DNA of 10,682 nucleotides, taken from a bacterium (GTDB lineage Bacteria; Pseudomonadota; Gammaproteobacteria; Burkholderiales; Thiobacteraceae). The stretch covers positions 1-10,682 of the forward strand of contig DAIAMA010000026.1 in NCBI GenBank assembly GCA_027438535.1, written 5' to 3'. Numbering within the stretch: position 1 is the stretch's first letter; the number at the start of each line of letters is the position of its first letter. Below, in pieces: positions 6,924 through 10,682 of this stretch. The position numbers and the translations under genes were made by a program. Below the pieces are notes generated by a model. It was not told the DNA's origin. It ran no database searches and saw only the letters and a list, made by a program, of their open reading frames with translations.

Positions 6924-7615
6924 TCGCCAAGCTCAAGCCCTATCTGGATCGCGTCGATGCGATGAGCTTGCGCGAGCGCGTGCTGATTTTTTTGATGCTG
7001 GCGGCGGTGCTGGTGGCGCTGGTGATGACCAGCGTGATCGACCCGCTCATCGCGAAACAAAAAGAGTTGTCGCAAGCGCTGGTTCAATCCCAAGCGCAAA
7101 CGCAAGCCTTAGAAGCGCAAGTCCAAGCCTTGGCCGAAGCCGCGCGGCACGATCCCGATGCGCCCAATAAGCAACGGCTCGCCGACCTCGATGCGCAGCG
7201 CAAAAGCGCTTACGCCGCATTGGCGAATGTGCAGCAAGGACTGGTGGCGCCGGATCGCATGACGCAAGTATTGCGCGATCTGCTCAATCAAAATGCACGC
7301 TTGAAATTGATCAGCATCAAGACACTGCCGGCGGCACCGCTGATCGAGGAAGGCAAGCCCGCGGAGCCCGGCGCGAAGCCCGAAAAGGCGCAGGGGAAAG
7401 CGCAAGTGGCGAGTCTCGGCTTGTATAAGCATGGCGTGGAAATCAGCGTCGAGGGCAATTATGCCGATTTGGTGGCGTATCTCTCAGTGCTGGAGAAAAT
7501 GCATTGGCGCGTGTATTGGGGCGGTGTGAATTTGGCGGCACGGGAGTACCCGAATTCGCGGCTGACATTAACGCTCTATACCTTAAGCTTGGATAAAACA
7601 TGGCTTTCCGTCTGA
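6920..7615 (+). CDS. mshJ: MshJ, PilO/GspM-like pilus assembly platform protein
   Basis: The 231-residue inner-membrane protein has a short cytoplasmic N-terminus (MIAKLKPYLDRVDAMSLRER), one membrane helix at about 21-41, a long coiled coil at about 44-105 (KELSQALVQSQAQTQALEAQ and on), and a periplasmic ferredoxin-like domain of the PilO/GspM type at about 110-231. Sequences typical of MshJ include LRDLLNQNARLKLISIKTLP, then KHGVEISVEGNYADLVAYL and LEKMHWRVYWGG. It should pair with the PilN-like protein upstream to form the periplasmic collar of the alignment complex. A Pro/Lys-rich insertion (EEGKPAEPGAKPEKAQGK) separates two parts of the domain. Its start overlaps the previous stop by four bases (ATGA), and its 3' end overlaps mshK by 16 bases. 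Confidence 0.9.
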   Translation: MIAKLKPYLDRVDAMSLRERVLIFLMLAAVLVALVMTSVIDPLIAKQKELSQALVQSQAQTQALEAQVQALAEAARHDPDAPNKQRLADLDAQRKSAYAALANVQQGLVAPDRMTQVLRDLLNQNARLKLISIKTLPAAPLIEEGKPAEPGAKPEKAQGKAQVASLGLYKHGVEISVEGNYADLVAYLSVLEKMHWRVYWGGVNLAAREYPNSRLTLTLYTLSLDKTWLSV

Positions 7616-7998
7616 TTGGGCTTTTGCTGTGCGTGAGCGGCGCGGCACACGCGGCGGGGCTGCCCGATCCGACGCGCCCGCCTGCCGGTTTCGATGCCGG
7701 ATCGGCGGCCGCGGTGCAACCCAGCGGGCCAGTACTGCAAGTGGTGCGCACCATCGGCGCGCAACGCAGTGCGGTGATCAGTGGGCAGGCAGTCAAGGTA
7801 GGGTCGAAGGTAGGCGATGCGGTGGTCACGCGCATCGACGAAGATCGCGTTCAATTACGCGGGCCGGAGGGAATGCAAACGCTTAAATTGTTCCCGGATG
7901 TGGATAAGCAGCCCGCAGCCACGGCCGATGTACAGCCGCGCACTAAACTTCGGGCGCATAAGCCCGGTAAAAAAGCAAAACGGAAGGAAGCGGAATGA
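7600..7998 (+). CDS. mshK: MshK, MSHA biogenesis periplasmic protein
   Basis: The 132-residue exported protein has signal peptide MAFRLIGLLLCVSGAAHA, likely cleaved after residue 18. The mature form starts with GLPDPTRPP (20-28), a motif common to MshK and GspB/PulB-type proteins. A small beta domain at about 44-100 follows (VLQVVRTIGAQRSAVISG, VKVGSKVGDAVVTRI, VQLRGPEGMQTLKL). The tail (about 113-132) is rich in Lys and Arg. By analogy with GspB- and PilP-like proteins it may link the inner-membrane platform to the secretin MshL; that is inferred from family and position. The gene starts inside mshJ (16-base overlap) and ends with an ATGA overlap on mshL. Confidence 0.87.
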   Translation: MAFRLIGLLLCVSGAAHAAGLPDPTRPPAGFDAGSAAAVQPSGPVLQVVRTIGAQRSAVISGQAVKVGSKVGDAVVTRIDEDRVQLRGPEGMQTLKLFPDVDKQPAATADVQPRTKLRAHKPGKKAKRKEAE

Positions 7999-9669
7999 AA
8001 AAGCTGGTTCTGATACTGCTGCTGCTCGCGGCGGGCTGCCAGACGTTGCCGGGGCCCACGACCTCGGAGCAAATCAACGATGAAATGGCGCGTGCCGTGC
8101 GCGAAAGTGCGAAACCAGCAACGCCGGACAAGGTAAGCCAAGCGTTGCTGCCGCCGCTCAAGATCGATATTCCCGCCACCGGCGCGCGCGTCGTGGAGCC
8201 GCGCTTCGACCTGGTGGTGAACAATGCGCCGGCCAATCAGGTATTCATGGGCATCGTCTCCGGCACCCGCTACAGCATGCTGGTGCATCCCGATGTGACC
8301 GGCACGATCTCGGTCAACTTGAAAAACGTGACCGTGCTCGAAGCTATGGATGCGATCCGCGATCTCTATGGCTACGATTACAAGCTCGACGGCACGCGCA
8401 TCTATGTACAGCCGCTGACTTTGCAAACCCGCATATTTCAAGTGAATTATTTAACGTCACTGCGCAAAGGCACGTCGGAAATCACCGTGTCTTCGGGCTC
8501 GATCAGCAATACCTCCGCCGGCGGCATGACCACACCCACTTCGACGATTTCGCCCACGACCACGGCGACGGCGCTGCAAAGCAGCAAGATTTCCACGACC
8601 TCGGATAGCAATTTTTGGGGCGAACTGAAATCGGCCTTGAGCACCATTGTCGGCACCGAGGGCGGGCGCAGCCTGGTGGTGAGCCCGCAATCCGGCGTGA
8701 TCGTGGTGAAGGCAATGCCGGCCGAGCTGCGCGCAGTGGAGCAATATCGGCACGCCGCGCAAATATCGGTGGACCGGCAAGGGATCTTGGAAGCGAAAAT
8801 CATCGAGGTGAAGCTGGATGCCGGTTTCCAATCCGGCATCAACTGGGCGGGGTTCGATAAGAACAGCCAGTTCCGCGGCGGCATGGGCACCAACGCCCAA
8901 AACGTCACGCTCCCTGGCGGCGGTTTGACTGCCGGTACCACCTTGTCCAATCTCGTTGGCGGCGGTCTGGCGTCCGCGGGCGGCACCCCGACCGGCGGCA
9001 TTTTCGGACTCGCTTTCCGCACCTCCAGTTTTGCCGCGCTGTTGGAGTTTTTGGAATCGCAAGGCGCGGTATCCGTGCTTTCGAGCCCGCGCATCGCCAC
9101 GCTCAATAATCAAAAAGCGGTGTTGAAGGTCGGGACGGATTCGTTCTTCGTCACCAATGTCAGTACCAGCACCACCACCGGGACCACCACGACGTCGAAT
9201 CCGAACGTGACGCTACAGCCGTTTTTTTTCCGGTATCGCGCTCGACGTGACACCGCAGATCGACGAGAACGACAACATCACTTTACATATCCATCCCTCG
9301 GTGAGCGATGTCACCACCGTCAACACCTCCATCAGCCTGGGCACTTCGGGTACGCTCAATCTGCCGCTCGCCTCCAGCGCGGTGAGTGAAACCGACAGCA
9401 TCGTGCGCGCGCAGGATGGCCAAGTGGTGGTGATCGGCGGCCTGATGCGCTCCGCCTCGCTGTCCGATAATTCGCAAATACCCGGTGCGGGCGATGTGCC
9501 GATTTTGGGCAACCTGTTCCGCCATACCAACCGTAGCACGAGCAAGCGCGAGCTGGTGATCCTGCTCAAGCCCACGGTGGTCAAGAGCGGCGACAACTGG
9601 TCGCAAAATATCCTCGAATCGCAGCGCAACTTTCAGAATCTTCGGCAGCCCAGTCCGGCCAGCCCGTGA
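7995..9669 (+). CDS. mshL: MshL outer-membrane secretin, interrupted by a one-base frameshift
   Basis: This secretin-family lipoprotein should form the outer-membrane channel for the MSHA pilus. MKKLVLILLLLAAGC gives a lipobox with Cys15. An STN/secretin N domain lies at about 70-145, then a Ser/Thr/Gly-rich linker (about 158-205), a second N-type domain (SGVIVVKAMPAELRAVEQY), and the secretin core from about 335 (FAALLEFLESQGAVSVLSSP, RIATLNNQKAVLKVGTDSFF). At T8 (9222-9229) the frame shifts: read as given, the protein ends at 9389 after 464 residues with a nonsense tail. Removing one T yields QPFFSGIALDVTPQIDENDN, continuing to GQVVVIGGLMR, VPILGNLFRHTNRS and ELVILLKPTVVK, the conserved secretin C-terminus. 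The restored protein has 557 residues, normal for MshL. The start overlaps the mshK stop (ATGA), with AAGGAAG upstream. Confidence 0.9.
9222..9229 (+). other. Run of eight T at the mshL frameshift
   Basis: Eight consecutive T occur inside the conserved secretin core. Reading frame before the run and frame after it each give clear secretin sequence, but they differ by one base; seven T would keep a single frame. It can be a sequencing error, a slippage mutation, or a phase-variable tract. Confidence 0.85.
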
Positions 9670-9670
9670 A

Positions 9671-9726
9671 TCCCGGCTTTTCCGGGAGCGTAAAGCCGGT
9701 ATAATCACCGCAGTCGCATTGCGGTG
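9671..9726 (+). promoter_or_regulatory. Structured mshL-mshM gap: competing hairpins and a TATAAT box
   Basis: Three inverted repeats fill this gap. TCCCGG (9671-9676) pairs with CCGGGA (9682-9687). Overlapping it, CCGGCTTT (9673-9680) pairs with AAAGCCGG (9692-9699), so the two stems exclude each other. CACCGCA (9706-9712) pairs with TGCGGTG (9720-9726) just before the mshM start. An exact TATAAT sits at 9700-9705, but no good -35 box is found 16-18 bases upstream. A partial terminator or attenuator plus an internal promoter for mshM is possible. Confidence 0.4.
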
Positions 9727-9732
9727 GGTGTT

Positions 9733-10629
9733 ATGTACAACAAGCATTTCGGGCTGCGCGAAGCGCCGTTCTCGATTACGCCGGACACTGCATTTTCCTT
9801 CGCTTCCGGCGTGTTTCAGGAAGCGATCAATACCTTGCTCATCGCCGTCAAGAACGGCGAAGGCTTCATCAAAATTACGGGCGAAGTGGGTACCGGCAAG
9901 ACTTTATTGTGCCGCAAATTTCTCGCCAGCCTAGACGACGATTACGTTTCCGCCTATATCCCCAATCCCTATCTCGAACCGCGTACGCTGCTGGCCGCGC
10001 TGGCGGAGGAATTGAATCTAAACATTCAGCGCGATCTGGATCAACACTTAATACTGAAATCATTGACGCTGGCCTTGCTCGAATTCGCGCGCGAGGGCAA
10101 GCGCGTGGTGGTCACCCTGGATGAAGCGCAAGCCATGCCCATAGAGACGCTGGAGGCCTTGCGCCTGCTTTCCAACTTGGAAACCGAGAAGCGCAAATTG
10201 CTGCAAGTCGTCTTGTTCGGCCAGCCGGAGTTGAATACGAAACTCGATCTGCCCGCGCTGCGCCAGCTCAAGCAGCGCATTGCATTTCACTACGAATTGC
10301 GCGCGTTGACGCGCGATGAACTGGATTATTACGTCGCGCATCGTTTGACGGTCGCCGGACATCAAGGCGGCGCATTATTCACCAAGGGCGCGTTGAGCGT
10401 TTTGTACCGCGCGAGCGGCGGCACGCCGCGCATCGTGAATATTTTGTGCCACAAATCGCTGCTGCTGGTATTCGGCGAGGGCAAGCAGCAAGTCGATGAG
10501 CGGCATGTGCGCGCCGCCGCGTCCGATACGCCCGCGGCGAAGATCGGAAACACATTGCATTGGCGGTGGATCGTGCTCGCGCTGCTGGGTGTCGGCTTGG
10601 GCGTCAGCGGCTGGGTATTGATGCGATGA
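9733..10629 (+). CDS. mshM: MshM, ExeA-like AAA+ ATPase of the MSHA system
   Basis: The 298-residue protein has an N-terminal ExeA/GspA-type ATPase domain. It opens with MYNKHFGLREAPFSITPDT, close to the usual start of this family. Walker A is GEVGTGKT (50-57), Walker B is RVVVTLDEAQ (124-133), a sensor-like segment is LFGQPEL (161-167), and LKQRI includes a likely arginine of the AAA+ fold (R182). A single membrane helix near 278-296 (WIVLALLGVGLGVSGWVLM) ends the protein, so it is a tail-anchored inner-membrane ATPase. ExeA homologues act with GspB to place the secretin through peptidoglycan; a like role for MshM with MshN is inferred. ATG at 9733 is preferred over GTG at 9724 because of homologous N-termini; the ribosome site (GGTGGG) is weak and lies close to a hairpin. 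Its end overlaps mshN by ATGA. Confidence 0.92.
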   Translation: MYNKHFGLREAPFSITPDTAFSFASGVFQEAINTLLIAVKNGEGFIKITGEVGTGKTLLCRKFLASLDDDYVSAYIPNPYLEPRTLLAALAEELNLNIQRDLDQHLILKSLTLALLEFAREGKRVVVTLDEAQAMPIETLEALRLLSNLETEKRKLLQVVLFGQPELNTKLDLPALRQLKQRIAFHYELRALTRDELDYYVAHRLTVAGHQGGALFTKGALSVLYRASGGTPRIVNILCHKSLLLVFGEGKQQVDERHVRAAASDTPAAKIGNTLHWRWIVLALLGVGLGVSGWVLMR

Positions 10630-10682
10630 GCGTCATCAACCGCATGCTGCAGGAATTGGAGCAGCGCCACGATGAGACGCAG
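10626..10682 (+). CDS. mshN: MshN, first 19 codons (cut by window edge)
   Basis: ATG at 10626 overlaps the mshM stop (ATGA) and opens a frame that runs to the window end, encoding MSVINRMLQELEQRHDETQ. MSVINRMLQ-LE is the characteristic start of MshN, a bitopic TPR-containing protein that follows mshM in MSHA clusters. Only the cytoplasmic N-terminus is visible, so the identification rests on this short match and the gene order. Confidence 0.8.
   Translation, partial: MSVINRMLQELEQRHDETQ

Noticed and set aside
8447..9113. Long minus-strand open frames opposite mshL
   Set aside because: They arise from codon bias of the GC-rich plus-strand gene; two overlap in different frames, neither has recognisable domains or a ribosome site.
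7995..9389. A natural 464-residue short MshL
   Set aside because: The last 50 or so residues after QPFF are frameshifted nonsense, and the missing secretin core lies intact in the next frame.
9247..9669. An independent 140-residue gene after mshL
   Set aside because: It is the C-terminal secretin core of mshL itself, with no ribosome site or proper start; the frame joins exactly at the T8 run.
9724..9732. GTG at 9724 as the mshM start
   Set aside because: It adds only MGV before MYNKHFGLREAPFS; family members begin at the MY-HFGL motif, and the GTG lies inside a hairpin stem.
1..10682. CRISPR, tRNA, insertion sequence or toxin-antitoxin modules
   Set aside because: No regularly spaced repeats, cloverleaf, transposase motifs or small gene pairs were seen on either strand. 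YgfX was once linked to a toxin-antitoxin system in E. coli (CptA/CptB), but only a remnant is present and no cptB partner is visible.

Overview
The window looks like a chromosomal segment of a betaproteobacterium, probably of the Nitrosomonadales/Gallionellaceae type. This is inferred from moderately high GC, heavy use of GCG, CGC and TTG codons, and gene content (YafS-like methyltransferase divergent from mltD, a SlyB-type lipoprotein, an AsmA protein, YgfX, and a mannose-sensitive haemagglutinin (MSHA) type IV pilus cluster). No rRNA, tRNA, CRISPR array, insertion sequence or phage gene is visible.

Left part (1-5590): a YafS-family SAM-dependent methyltransferase runs off the left edge on the minus strand. 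A 273-base divergent intergenic region separates it from mltD, a secreted lytic transglycosylase with three LysM repeats. Next, on the plus strand, come a glycine-zipper outer-membrane lipoprotein (SlyB-like), preceded by a perfect 14-base palindrome and followed directly by a 10-bp hairpin, and a long AsmA-family protein. These are cell-envelope functions.

Junction (5591-6294): the 3' part of ygfX lies on the minus strand, and at about 6031-6050 it abuts the 3' part of mshI on the plus strand. Both genes lack their 5' halves, which would have faced each other. The simplest reading is a deletion across a divergent ygfX/mshI pair, or an assembly join with the same effect.

Right part (6291-10682): a compact MSHA biogenesis operon follows: a PilN-like gene (mshI2), mshJ (PilO/GspM-like), mshK, mshL (secretin), mshM (ExeA-like ATPase) and the first 19 codons of mshN. 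All joints except mshL-mshM are overlaps, usually ATGA or GTGA, so translation is probably coupled. The products would form the inner-membrane alignment complex (MshI, I2, J), the outer-membrane secretin and its helper (MshL, MshK), and a peptidoglycan- or secretin-associated ATPase with its partner (MshM, MshN). mshL carries a one-base frameshift in a run of eight T; with one T removed, a full-length secretin of 557 residues is restored. The 63-base mshL-mshM gap contains competing hairpins and an exact TATAAT.

I see no wholly new system here. The features that most deserve checking are the ygfX/mshI deletion junction and the homopolymer frameshift in mshL.
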